A stretch of 64,000 nt of DNA, taken from Ignavibacteriaceae bacterium (lineage in GTDB: Bacteria; Bacteroidota; Ignavibacteria; Ignavibacteriales; Ignavibacteriaceae). The position numbers and the translations under genes are program-made. Position 1 is the first letter of the stretch. Every line of letters begins with the position of its first letter. The DNA lies in contig JADLAF010000110.1 of NCBI GenBank assembly GCA_020848375.1, positions 17,649-81,648 on the forward strand. The letters run 5' to 3'. Shown here piece after piece: positions 32,214 through 41,941 of the stretch. Below the pieces are notes generated by a model. It saw nothing but the letters and a program-made list of their open reading frames with translations, was not told where the DNA came from and made no database searches.

Positions 32214-33027
32214 TGGTGTAATATGATGAAAGCTCTTCTTTCAGTGTGACCAGATCCTGGTCGGATACAATAGTCGAAATGTTTCTGCCATTGCGGAAAA
32301 CCGCGAGTGAATAGTTGTCGCGCTCGGCGAAATATACTTTCTCTGTTTCAAGTTTTTCCCACAGTTCAGCAGAAAATGCAAGTGTTTTTTTCAGAATGAA
32401 ATGTGCTTCGTCTGCCTGAAAAACATAGATCAGTTTTCCTTCAGGGTCAGCATAAACATGATGGGCCAGTTTTTCACCATTATCCTCCGAAACAACCCCG
32501 CCCAGAAGTGAGCAGCCATGAACAACAGGAATGGCGGTAGCGTATTGCACCCCGCGCTCATTAAAAAACGCCTGAATTTTTGAAGCATCAGCAGTAACGA
32601 TTTGAGGAGTAAGTTTACCAGCTTTTATGCTTGTGAAATTGGTGACTGCCTGAACAATCATATTATCAGCCCCGCTTTGATCTGCGATCAGATTCTGGTT
32701 TATAGTGAGACTGTTAAGGATGAACACACCAATCAGAATAACAGCCGCTGCCGCAATTCCAACTGAAAAGCGGGGGTATAACACGGTTGTGTTTTTCTTT
32801 CCGCCTGTCCGTTTAATCTCATTCAGGATTTTGCTTTTTAGTTCTTCAGGGCAGGGATGAAAAGCACATCGTGTACGAACTGTTTTTTTAACTGCGCGCT
32901 GGACTTCATATTCAACTGCTAACTCAGCATCTGAGGAAATCTTCTTTCGCAGTCTTTCGGCTTCTTTTGTATCAGAAATTTCGCCGTCAGCGAGAGCGGT
33001 TATAGCAAAACGAATATCTATACTCAA
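32200..33027 (-). CDS. putative anti-sigma factor (membrane anchored)
   Basis: Single transmembrane segment; starts in an ATGA overlap with the ECF sigma stop codon. Confidence 0.75.
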   Translation of the reverse strand: MSIDIRFAITALADGEISDTKEAERLRKKISSDAELAVEYEVQRAVKKTVRTRCAFHPCPEELKSKILNEIKRTGGKKNTTVLYPRFSVGIAAAAVILIGVFILNSLTINQNLIADQSGADNMIVQAVTNFTSIKAGKLTPQIVTADASKIQAFFNERGVQYATAIPVVHGCSLLGGVVSEDNGEKLAHHVYADPEGKLIYVFQADEAHFILKKTLAFSAELWEKLETEKVYFAERDNYSLAVFRNGRNISTIVSDQDLVTLKEELSSYYTNGVN

Positions 33028-33614
33028 GCTATCCTCTCATCGCTTTTAAGATAGCCCCTCTCCTGAGCATACCCCTGAAGCTCTGTATAGAGCATTTTGC
33101 GTGCACGGTGAAGCCGTGAGCGGACAGTACCAATAGGACAGTCAACAAATTCTGCAACTTCCTCGTAGGTAAAGCCCTCAATATCAGTGAGGATAATCAC
33201 CGTTCTGAAATCCTCCGGTAGTTTAGCAATTGCCTGTGACACCTCATCATCAAGGAGACTTTCAAATGTATCGGAAGTAAGGTGTGCATCGTCAGGATTG
33301 GATGGTTTAACATTCTCATAATATTTTTCAACTTCTTCGTAGTCAAGCTGTACCGGAGTTTTCTTTTTCTTTTGGTAGGCGTTGATGTACGAGTTTTTCA
33401 TAATGCGGAACAGCCATGCCTTGCAGTTGGTTCCTTTTTCGAATTTATCGAAGAAACGGAACGCCCTGAGGTATGTTTCCTGCAGGAGGTCGTTTGCGTC
33501 ATCCTCGTCGCCGGTCAGGCGCAGAGCGAAATTGTGTAGTGCATCCATGTGGGGCACTGCCTCCCGCTCGAAGTCAGCGTAGAGAGGATCCTGACTGTTA
33601 TATGTATTGCTCAT
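33024..33614 (-). CDS. ECF-type RNA polymerase sigma factor
   Basis: DDANDLLQETYLRAFRFFDKFEKGTNCKAWLFRIMKNSYIN and sigma-4 region FTYEEVAEFVDCPIGTVRSRLHRARKML. Confidence 0.95.
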   Translation of the reverse strand: MSNTYNSQDPLYADFEREAVPHMDALHNFALRLTGDEDDANDLLQETYLRAFRFFDKFEKGTNCKAWLFRIMKNSYINAYQKKKKTPVQLDYEEVEKYYENVKPSNPDDAHLTSDTFESLLDDEVSQAIAKLPEDFRTVIILTDIEGFTYEEVAEFVDCPIGTVRSRLHRARKMLYTELQGYAQERGYLKSDERIA

Positions 33615-33622
33615 GAAAATCT

Positions 33623-35080
33623 TTATTTGATGATAGTACCATTTCTGACAAAGCCGGCTCCCGTTAAGGGATAAAGAAGGTATCCGTTGATAACCAGGTA
33701 TATCGGTTTTGAGTCTTTACTGACCACAAAACTCGCATTCCGGTTTAGCAAAAGCCGGTCGGGATGCTCCCGTTCTGAGTTCAGGAGAAGATTAACTTCA
33801 AATTTACTAAAATTTCCGCCAATCTTTCCGGCTTTTGTTCTAACTGTATGAAAGCCCTTTCTGTGCAAATCGGCAACAACTTCAGGCGTGAGTTCGGAGA
33901 GGGAATACTGACGCTCAGGGACCGAGCCGGTCATAATTTCATAACCCGTCAGGTCATACTCCTCTGAGCCATAAAAAACAGACAGATCGCCAATTTCTTC
34001 AACCTCTGAGTATCCGGCCAGTTTACCGTCCGGCTGAACAGATTCATTTCTGTTTATAGCCACATCCACCGTAAAGCGCTGACCGTCAGCCAGATAGGTG
34101 CAGTTCCTGAAAATTACGTCAAAAAGCCGAGTGTCGTTAAAAGGGAGTGAATCATAAAGTTCTGTGGAATAAAGCTCAACACCTCCCCTGCTGATACGAT
34201 AGAAAGCATCCAGCATGATAAGAAAATTTAGCTTCCGGATGAATTGTTTTTCGGGGTCGCCCGGCCAGCCGCCTGATTCAATAAGAATTGTAGCTCCGCC
34301 GAGTTTCTGAAAGTTGTCTCCAAATGCACGCGGCTCAAAGGTATCATCATATTTAGCCGTATGACCGGGGATGATTTTATTCAGAACTTCAGTCATCCCG
34401 GAAATCACTTTCATTGCCTGAAGGCGGTTCGGAGTGATGGTTTTTTCCTGATCGGGGGCAGGGGCCAGAAATGAGATGGCCGCTACTTTATGAGAGTTGC
34501 CCGCAGAGTACCGTGGCTGCTGATCATGAAGATTGAAAGCGTAATGGGGCTTTAGCCGGAGATAGGTCTCCATCAGGATTCTGGCTTCCGGAGTGGTGAG
34601 CCGGAGGGCATCCCGGTTAAGATCAATGGCAATGCTGTTACGCCGCGTGAATGCCTCCGCACCGTCCGGGTTCACCAGCGGGAGTATATACAGCGATACA
34701 GCATCGTGCATCAGATGCTTTTCCTGCTTAAATGAGTGGGTATCAGCAAGAAAGTGAAATATATCCAGCAGCGCCAGTGAAGCGGTTGACTCATCCCCGT
34801 GCATCTGTGACCAGAGGAAAATGCGGGTTTCCCCTTTGCCCCAGCGATAGAGATTAAGCTCTCTGCCGGAGACGGAACTGCCAAGTTTCTCTTTTGAGAG
34901 TAGTCCGGACTGAACAAACTGTTCCATTAGTTTTATATAATCTTCCGGGGGGAAGCGTCTGGTCAGGATTGACCGTTCAAGATAATTGCCGTAAGCATGA
35001 TAGAGATCATTGGCGAAATTCTGCGCATGAGCTTTCATTGCGAATACCGTTATAAAAAATATAAAGAGGATTTTTTTCAT
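33623..35080 (-). CDS. M14 family zinc carboxypeptidase-like protein
   Basis: SQMHGDEST (HxxE) and NLHDQQPRY; N-terminal signal peptide. Confidence 0.87.
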   Translation of the reverse strand: MKKILFIFFITVFAMKAHAQNFANDLYHAYGNYLERSILTRRFPPEDYIKLMEQFVQSGLLSKEKLGSSVSGRELNLYRWGKGETRIFLWSQMHGDESTASLALLDIFHFLADTHSFKQEKHLMHDAVSLYILPLVNPDGAEAFTRRNSIAIDLNRDALRLTTPEARILMETYLRLKPHYAFNLHDQQPRYSAGNSHKVAAISFLAPAPDQEKTITPNRLQAMKVISGMTEVLNKIIPGHTAKYDDTFEPRAFGDNFQKLGGATILIESGGWPGDPEKQFIRKLNFLIMLDAFYRISRGGVELYSTELYDSLPFNDTRLFDVIFRNCTYLADGQRFTVDVAINRNESVQPDGKLAGYSEVEEIGDLSVFYGSEEYDLTGYEIMTGSVPERQYSLSELTPEVVADLHRKGFHTVRTKAGKIGGNFSKFEVNLLLNSEREHPDRLLLNRNASFVVSKDSKPIYLVINGYLLYPLTGAGFVRNGTIIK

Positions 35081-35170
35081 GACTGCCGTAAAGGGTTTTC
35101 ATTTAGCAGAAGTAAAATAATGATTAATTTAACGGAAACGAAATCACAAGATAGAAAGTGCATTTTTAAT

Positions 35171-35707
35171 ATGTCAAAACTCAGTTTATTTGATGCGATG
35201 CCCGGCTTTCGGCTTCAGGGAACTGACGGAAGGGTCTATAATTCAGAAGATTTTGCTGAAAAGAGGATTCTTATCATCATCTTTAGCTGCAATCACTGCC
35301 CGTACGTTCAGGCATACGAAGAACGGATAAAAGATATTCAGACATGGTATGGCAGCAAGGGAGTTCAGGTTGTAGCGATTAACTCTAATGATGCAGAACA
35401 GTATCCGGAGGACTCTTTTGATGAGATGAAGAAGCGGGCTGAGGAAAGAAAGTTCAACTTTATTTATCTGTGGGATGAGCAGCAGGAGGCAGCAAAATCC
35501 TTTGGTGCTTCGGCCACCCCGGAGCTTTTTGTATTTGATCAAAAACGCTGTTTGGTTTATACAGGAAAAATTGATGACAACTGGCGTGAGCCGGAACGGG
35601 TGCAGACAAAGTATCTTGAAGATGCACTTAATGAACTGCTTGAAGGGAAAGTAGTGTCGGTGCCGGAAACCTATGCCGTGGGGTGCAGTATAAAATGGAA
35701 AAATTAA
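35171..35707 (+). CDS. thioredoxin-family (AhpC/TSA-like) protein
   Basis: LIIIFSCNHCPYVQAYEERI CxxC thioredoxin-like motif. The upstream extension to 34997 overlaps the M14 gene and is unlikely. Confidence 0.88.
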   Translation: MSKLSLFDAMPGFRLQGTDGRVYNSEDFAEKRILIIIFSCNHCPYVQAYEERIKDIQTWYGSKGVQVVAINSNDAEQYPEDSFDEMKKRAEERKFNFIYLWDEQQEAAKSFGASATPELFVFDQKRCLVYTGKIDDNWREPERVQTKYLEDALNELLEGKVVSVPETYAVGCSIKWKN

Positions 35708-35710
35708 TTT

Positions 35711-35766
35711 ATAATGGGTAGTTGATAATGGATAGTTGATAATGGATAGTTGATAATGGATAGTTG
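35711..35766. repeat. 14-bp tandem repeat, 4 units
   Basis: ataatgg(g/a)tagttg x4. Confidence 0.9.
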
Positions 35767-35854
35767 ATGAGGGTTAATTGATAATTTTAAAGAAAAGAAT
35801 TTTTTTCCCATCAATAAGGTGGCGCAATCACAGGAATGATGTATATATAAAATC

Positions 35855-36122
35855 GTAGAGACAATGCATGCATCGTCTCAACAAAAGGACGCGTTTTGTA
35901 GAGAAGTCGCAAATGCCAACCGGATGATTTATTTTACACGGATGTTTTACATTTGCGGCGTCTCAGGGAAGAATGAGGAAGGGGTCGTATCGGGCGAAAA
36001 TTTGTAAATCCCTCCGCAAATGAAAATTATGTGCGCCGAAAATCATAAACGCCGATGAGACACCGCAATCGCGTCATACCGTGATTCTATATATATTGTT
36101 CAAGCGATTGCGACAACTCTGC
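35855..36122. repeat. Cluster of palindromic elements with gagac/gtctc-like ends
   Basis: gtagagacaatgcatgcatcgtctcaac; gagaagtcgcaaatg...catttgcggcgtctc; gagacaccgcaatcgc...gcgattgcgacaactct. Confidence 0.65.
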
Positions 36123-36307
36123 AGAAAAAGGTCATGGATGTGTATATATTAAGACTCCCTGGCTATGTTCCGGCTCCCTTCTCCTTTTCAAGGAGAAGGG
36201 CTGGGGATGAGGTTTGATATATATACGAGGAAGATAGACAGATCAACCGGGCTGACAGAAAGAATATATCCCGTGTTCGGATGTGTGGTCGGTGTCGGGT
36301 GTTTTAC

Positions 36308-36536
36308 TAATAGGTCGCCGTTCTGCGGTTCAGGAGGATTCGGTTGTGACCTATTTTGGCGATTTTCGAAAATTTTTTGGTGCCCGCCTATTAGCAGGTC
36401 ACCTGCGCTGCGGGTTCGGATATGGGTTTGCTCGTTGGTGTTTTATTAACAGGTCACCCGTGCTGCGGGTTCGGATATGTTGGGCATTCATCAGGATTCT
36501 GTTACCAGATCACCCTCGCTGCGGGTTGGGATTACG
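36308..36536. repeat. Four degenerate direct repeats (aggtcaccnnngctgcgggttcggatat)
   Basis: Copies at about 36308-36335, 36390-36428, 36444-36480 and 36501-36536. Confidence 0.8.
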
Positions 36537-36592
36537 AATTGCTTCTGGTGTCTGGCTATTTAACTTTTAACCTTTTAACCTATAACTTTTAA

Positions 36593-37255
36593 CTAATATT
36601 GCGACCCGATATTGATGGTCAGATAAAATCCGCCGACATCCTTTTTGAACTTGCCGTACAGACTTTCCACCCCTTCATCAAAGAATCGGATAACATAATA
36701 CCGAAGATTGATTCCGATAAGATTATCCTTATCCAGCCCGAAGTTCGCGCCAAAACCAATATATCCACCGGCAGTATATTTGGACTGTGCGTATCCTAAA
36801 GAATTAAAAAACTCACGGGAGTATGGAGTGGTTACGATCATCGAGGGACCGAAACCAAGATTGATGTAGGGTCTGAGATTATCGCTGAGAACCCGGTCAA
36901 AAATCCGGTAATGAGCACCTACATTCAGAGGAAGGAGCAGCAGCCGGTTCTTTTTTCCATAAACAATGGGCTGACCGTAGTAGTCAATGTATTCAATTTC
37001 CTTGTCATCCTTGGTCTCGGAAATTGAAAAATCGGCAAAAAAGGTAAAATCGCTGTTAAGCTGTTTCCGGTAAAAGGTACCCAGCCCGAATCCGCCCTCG
37101 CCAAAAAGGAGGTCAACCCCCCAGGAGTTTTCAGGGAATACCACGGGTTCCTTTTCCGGAGCCATCTCCCCAATTCCCTGAGGTAAAACGGCAGGGGTGG
37201 TTAAGAGCAGTCCGGCGAGCGCTAAAAAGAATATTTTTCTGAGTTTCAGCATCAT
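36593..37255 (-). CDS. outer-membrane beta-barrel family protein
   Basis: Signal peptide MMLKLRKIFFLALAGLLL; alternating beta pattern; C-terminal FYLTINIGSQY. Confidence 0.75.
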   Translation of the reverse strand: MMLKLRKIFFLALAGLLLTTPAVLPQGIGEMAPEKEPVVFPENSWGVDLLFGEGGFGLGTFYRKQLNSDFTFFADFSISETKDDKEIEYIDYYGQPIVYGKKNRLLLLPLNVGAHYRIFDRVLSDNLRPYINLGFGPSMIVTTPYSREFFNSLGYAQSKYTAGGYIGFGANFGLDKDNLIGINLRYYVIRFFDEGVESLYGKFKKDVGGFYLTINIGSQY

Positions 37256-37333
37256 GTTTTCTTTGGGAAACAATTATTATAATTTAGTGACAAGATTAAA
37301 TAATTTCCTGCTTAAACTCAACAGCAAAATTTT

Positions 37334-37837
37334 ATGCCGTCAAATCTGGAGATAAAAATACGCGTTCAGGGGTTCTCTGAGCTCCTTAAAAAAATGGAGG
37401 GCTGTGACTGCCGTTTCACCGCTCTGATCAGCCAAAAGGATGTTTATTACCGTAATGACCGGGGACTTCTTAAGCTCAGAATTCAGGAGATGGGGAATGA
37501 ACTGATTTTCTATAACCGGGATGAGGTCTCAAGCCAGCGAAAGTCAGATTATCATATCCTTCACGTAAATGAAGATGCGGAGGACTATTTTGCCCGTATT
37601 TTTACGATTGATGTGACTGTGGAAAAAACCAGACAGCTTTATATGTACAAAAACACCCGTATTCATCTTGATACAGTGACCGGCTTGGGTGAATTCCTGG
37701 AACTTGAGGCGGTGGTTACAACATCGGAAGAGGAGGCCAGGAAGGAATTTGATTTCCTTTTCAGCCGGCTTGAGCTGGGGAAATATATATCAATACGGAA
37801 GTCTTACAGCAATTTACTTAAGGAAAAACAACCATGA
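37334..37837 (+). CDS. CYTH domain protein
   Basis: NLEIKIRV (ExExK-like start), TALISQKDVYYRNDRGLLKLRIQ, LELEAVV. Confidence 0.88.
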   Translation: MPSNLEIKIRVQGFSELLKKMEGCDCRFTALISQKDVYYRNDRGLLKLRIQEMGNELIFYNRDEVSSQRKSDYHILHVNEDAEDYFARIFTIDVTVEKTRQLYMYKNTRIHLDTVTGLGEFLELEAVVTTSEEEARKEFDFLFSRLELGKYISIRKSYSNLLKEKQP

Positions 37838-40800
37838 TACTTTACAGGGGAGAACCGAGAACCACAGAAACTGCAGTTCTTGAACAACAGTATCTTAACC
37901 GGGATGATCTGCAAAAGCTTATCATTCTGGTGCCGACTAACCGAAGAGTCCGAGTCAGAGAACGGCAGATTATGGAATCGCTCAGGGGCAAAATTACCGG
38001 ACCGCTTCAGATAGAAACTTATGCAACGTTAACGCAAAAACTTTATAGCAGAATAACCGGCCGGGCTGAATATATATCCCAGGTGCAGGGGCTATATCTT
38101 CTGAGAAAAGTTTTAAAAGAAACAGAAATGTTTTTTGGAGGTAAAATAAGAAAGGAAATTCCCGCGACTCTGCTCGAAAATCTGCACCAAGCGGTTACGG
38201 AGTATAAGCGCTACAATATATCTTTCGAGGATTTGACAGGTAATCTGGATGAGTCAGAACAATCCGACTCGATGAAACGGAAGGGGATGGATTTTGCCAA
38301 TGCATACCGGGAATATTATAATCTTCTTCAGGAACGCCGGCTTACTGATGACTCACTTGCGTCAGTCAGACTGGGTGCGCTGGAAGATGAAAAATTCAGA
38401 ACGGTTTTTCGTGATATATATTCGAAAGCAGAAACTCTGCTGATAAGCGGCTTTACTGATTTTGCGAATCCTGAAATAGATTTATTTAGTAAGATTGCAG
38501 CTTTAAAGGGGATGAATGTAACGGTAACCCTTGACTACTATGCCCCCAATAAAGGACTTTTCAGCGGGATAGCGCAAACGGCTGACCAGCTTAAGACTGC
38601 CGGGTTCATTGAGGCAGAAGAATCAGAGCCGGCAGAAGCAGGAAACCGGTTCAGGGCAGAGCTGCGCAGGCGTTTTTTTACGGAATTTGATAATCAGTAC
38701 ACAAAGACAAGTGAATTCGCAAAAAACATAATCAGACTTTCTCCCAAAACTCCTCTGCATGAAGCAACGGATGCAGCCAGAATAATCGCGGAATGGCTTG
38801 ACTCTGGTAAATATAAACCGGGAGAGATTTGTGTTGTGGTTAATGATATATCAGCTTACTCCTCTGTTTTGCGCACCACTTTCACCGGATATGGCATACC
38901 GCTAAATCTTACGGACCGTTACCGTCTGAGCTCGGTTCCTCTTTTGAACTACTTTTCGGAACTCTTTACCATAGAAGGGGGAGACTATTATCATAAAGAT
39001 ATTGCAAAAGTTTTGTCAGGCGGAGTGCTCTCCACCTGGCTGTCCTTATCTGAGTTTCACGAAATTGCTGCTGAGCTTCGGGTAACCAGAGGATACCAGA
39101 GCTGGACGGCTCAAATCAGCAAAAAGATTTCCTTGTGGGAGAGGGATACCAGTGCAAGAAACCATGAACGGTATATAAAGTATGCAGAGGAACTAAAAAG
39201 AATTCTGGAAAAAATGCGGGAGTGGCATAAAGAGTTCAGAGTTAATCTGACCGCGTCTGAGTTTAAAGGACGTTTTACCGGTTTTGTCTTAAAAACAGGA
39301 TTTAAGCGAAAAATTCTTACTTCGGGTCTTCGTCAGGAGCATATAATTACCGGCTTTGAATATTTTCTCACCGAACTTCACGGAGCTTTGGATATATATA
39401 TAGCTGAAGAGCCGGATACCCTGTTTGCCCCGCAGCATTTTCGCGATATGGTTCAGACGATTATCCGCACAACCCGGTTTAATCTGCGTGAGGAGCCGGA
39501 TGCACAGGTGCTGGTAACCACTCCGGAAGAGATACGGGGGCTTGAATTCAAGGCACTTATTGCGCTTGGTCTTTACGACGGCAACTTTCCTCTTCCTTAC
39601 CGTAAAAAATTATTTTTCGGCAGGGAAATTCCGGGCGATGAGCGCATTCACAGCAGCGGACAGGCATTTTTGTTCTATCAGATGCTGCTGACATGGAGGG
39701 AGACCTTAGTACTTTCAGCGCCTCAGCTCGGAAGCAGAGGGGAGTTTTCGCCGTCTATTATGCTGCGGGAGTTTGAATCGGATTTTGAAGTAACCAACAA
39801 AACGATGGAGGAAGAACCGGAGAAATATTACTCCCCGCTTGAAGCGGCGGAAAAAAATGTTCGAAGTATATATAAAGCCGGAACTGGAGAACTGATAATC
39901 CTTGAGGAGCCGGAACTGACCCGGCAGATACAAATGCAAAAACTCAGGACCTCAGATGATGGGCAGGCGGATGAATACGCGGGAATACTGTCAGGGGAAC
40001 TGCTCAGAGAAGGGAAATTAAAACCCCGCATATCAGTCAGTTCGCTTGAAAGCTATCAGAAATGTCCGCAGATGTATTATTATCAGTATATACTTAATCT
40101 GAAGGAGCAGGAGGAGCCGGAGGACGGCATCAAGGCGGTTGAACTTGGCAATCTGCTCCATGAAGTTTTCCGGCAGTTTTATGAAGGCAAAACCGGAGAA
40201 GCAGTAACACCAGATACAGATTATCCTGTCATCAGAAGAATTGCGGAAGATGTATTCTGTACTATCAATTTTGACACACCGGTTACCATGTATGACCGGC
40301 TGAAAATAATTGGCAAAGACGATAGTGATACCAATACTCTCCTGCACGCGTTTCTGAAAAATGAAGCCGAGGAAAGTATTTTTCGTCCGGTGCTCTTTGA
40401 GAGAACATTTTCGGAGGAATATACATTGCCGGGTGAGGAGGAGATTCAGTTTGTCCTGAGAGGAATAATTGACCGGATTGAAATTAACAGGGAGCTGAGA
40501 CTCTGCGCGGTGGTTGATTATAAGACCGGCAGCATAACCCCGGGCGCGGCTGATATGCAGAAGGGAAAATCGCTGCAGCTTCCTCTCTATATGTCAGTGG
40601 CAGGTAAAGTGCTGAGAGAAGCGGGGATAGAGGGGGACTATGAACCCGCTGAAATGTATATATATAAGATTAATAAAAACAAAGGAGAAGCTGAAAAGAA
40701 GAGAATACGCGGCACCAAAGTAAGCAGGAAAAAATTTGAAAAGCCGGCCGATATAATTGCCATGAAAGAGTTTCAGGCAGATATGATAGCAGGTAACCGC

Positions 40801-40950
40801 GAGAAGATTTTAGAATATGCAGGCAGTATCTACAGGGGCAGGTTTACATTATTAAAGGAATATAACCCCGCAAAACCGCCATGCAGTTATTGCGCGTTTC
40901 ATGATATCTGCCGGGTGAGGGAAAGACCGGAGGAAGTTGGGGAGGAGTAA
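37834..40950 (+). CDS. AddB-like / PD-(D/E)XK nuclease family protein
   Basis: RISVSSLESYQKCPQMYYYQYIL...LGNLLHEVFRQFYEG...CAVVDYKTGS...CSYCAFHDICR: RecB-family nuclease with Fe-S-type cysteines. Confidence 0.88.
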   Translation: MILYRGEPRTTETAVLEQQYLNRDDLQKLIILVPTNRRVRVRERQIMESLRGKITGPLQIETYATLTQKLYSRITGRAEYISQVQGLYLLRKVLKETEMFFGGKIRKEIPATLLENLHQAVTEYKRYNISFEDLTGNLDESEQSDSMKRKGMDFANAYREYYNLLQERRLTDDSLASVRLGALEDEKFRTVFRDIYSKAETLLISGFTDFANPEIDLFSKIAALKGMNVTVTLDYYAPNKGLFSGIAQTADQLKTAGFIEAEESEPAEAGNRFRAELRRRFFTEFDNQYTKTSEFAKNIIRLSPKTPLHEATDAARIIAEWLDSGKYKPGEICVVVNDISAYSSVLRTTFTGYGIPLNLTDRYRLSSVPLLNYFSELFTIEGGDYYHKDIAKVLSGGVLSTWLSLSEFHEIAAELRVTRGYQSWTAQISKKISLWERDTSARNHERYIKYAEELKRILEKMREWHKEFRVNLTASEFKGRFTGFVLKTGFKRKILTSGLRQEHIITGFEYFLTELHGALDIYIAEEPDTLFAPQHFRDMVQTIIRTTRFNLREEPDAQVLVTTPEEIRGLEFKALIALGLYDGNFPLPYRKKLFFGREIPGDERIHSSGQAFLFYQMLLTWRETLVLSAPQLGSRGEFSPSIMLREFESDFEVTNKTMEEEPEKYYSPLEAAEKNVRSIYKAGTGELIILEEPELTRQIQMQKLRTSDDGQADEYAGILSGELLREGKLKPRISVSSLESYQKCPQMYYYQYILNLKEQEEPEDGIKAVELGNLLHEVFRQFYEGKTGEAVTPDTDYPVIRRIAEDVFCTINFDTPVTMYDRLKIIGKDDSDTNTLLHAFLKNEAEESIFRPVLFERTFSEEYTLPGEEEIQFVLRGIIDRIEINRELRLCAVVDYKTGSITPGAADMQKGKSLQLPLYMSVAGKVLREAGIEGDYEPAEMYIYKINKNKGEAEKKRIRGTKVSRKKFEKPADIIAMKEFQADMIAGNREKILEYAGSIYRGRFTLLKEYNPAKPPCSYCAFHDICRVRERPEEVGEE

Positions 40951-40954
40951 AGGG

Positions 40955-41349
40955 TTAAGGAAATTTGAGGAGTTTTAATTCAGTTATAAATTTAAAATCT
41001 CTTTGATTTTTTGTAAGTAAAGGGATGCTTATACTTATGGCTGTTGACGTAATTAGAGCCTCAGGTATCAGCAGTCCATGCGAAAGCCGATACTCCTCCA
41101 GCAAAGTAGCGGCATTATCTGATATCACAGAATTTAAGGGGATTAATTCGAAAATATTTAAGAACTCGTTTAATTCTCTGAGCTCTTTCTTACTTCTGCA
41201 TCCCAGATCAGTTCCATTTTGGTGATTACACTTACTGCAGGTTTGTAGATTTTTTGTTCGGCTGACAATCGTGAAATAGCAATCGGATTTCCCTGAGCTA
41301 TATCAATTAGTATATCAGTATCAATTAAAAGGCGGTTAATTGTTGACAA
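40955..41349 (-). pseudogene. VapC-like PIN-domain toxin, reading frame disrupted
   Basis: Frame A from TTG 41349: MSTINRLLIDTDILIDIAQGNPIAISRLSAEQKIYKPAVSVITK. A different frame then reads GCRSKKELRELNEFLNIFELIPLNSVISDNAATLLEEYRLSHGLLIPEALITSTAISISIPLLTKNQRDFKFITELKLLKFP*. The break is at about 41203-41220. Confidence 0.82.
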
Positions 41350-41578
41350 CCGACCATTCCTTTTTTCTCGAATTTTTTACCCAAACAGAACTATCAGACA
41401 TTTCTTCTCTGCCAGCCCATATTCCTACAAATTTGAAACTTTTAAAATCCCGGGTTTTAGAACTTTTGCGCTTTTTATTGCGATTTTGATCAGCTAAAAA
41501 GTTTACAAAAGATTCAACCTGCCTCTGAGCTTCTAAAAGTAAGGCCTGATATTTTTCGGTTAATTTTTCAGATTCCAT
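41336..41578 (-). CDS. antitoxin-like protein upstream of the vapC remnant
   Basis: 80-aa ORF beginning MESEKLTEKYQALLLEAQRQVESFVNFLADQ; overlaps the vapC start by about 14 nt in typical TA arrangement. Confidence 0.7.
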   Translation of the reverse strand: MESEKLTEKYQALLLEAQRQVESFVNFLADQNRNKKRKSSKTRDFKSFKFVGIWAGREEMSDSSVWVKNSRKKEWSVVNN

Positions 41579-41941
41579 GGCGATTAAATTTATTACTCCA
41601 AATTTAGTAAAAGTCTATTAAACCAGATAAGTGTAAGTTTCCCCTTCTGAGGCAACTATACTTGCTGCCCTTTAAGTCTATGCTGCAGAAAACCCCTATA
41701 CTCAACCAATGGTACGCGTATTTTAAATGGATGCTAAAGCATCGCTGATTTCCGCGGATCGGATTTGTTTTATTAGATATCCTAATTGTATAGGCAGTCC
41801 TTCCTGTCCCTATTGTCCTTGCTGTCCTTTAAGTCCTTGACTACACAGCCCACCAACCAGGGTTTCCGGTGATAGGACCTAAGGAAAAGGATTCTCGTAC
41901 ATTGTTAATTGTACATTGCATCACGTCCCTTTTGAAAGACC

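Noticed and set aside
36308-36536. CRISPR array
   Set aside because: Repeats are diverged, spacing irregular, and no cas genes in the window.
36165-36570. Two overlapping + strand ORFs (94, 95 aa)
   Set aside because: They run through the dispersed repeats in two frames with low-complexity composition; spurious.
41025-41225. 66-aa + strand ORF
   Set aside because: Antisense to the vapC remnant, whose protein similarity is much stronger.
41640-41860. ctgtcc/ctttaagtc-like repeats as a functional element
   Set aside because: Short, degenerate and scattered; could be decayed repeat DNA but no definable unit.
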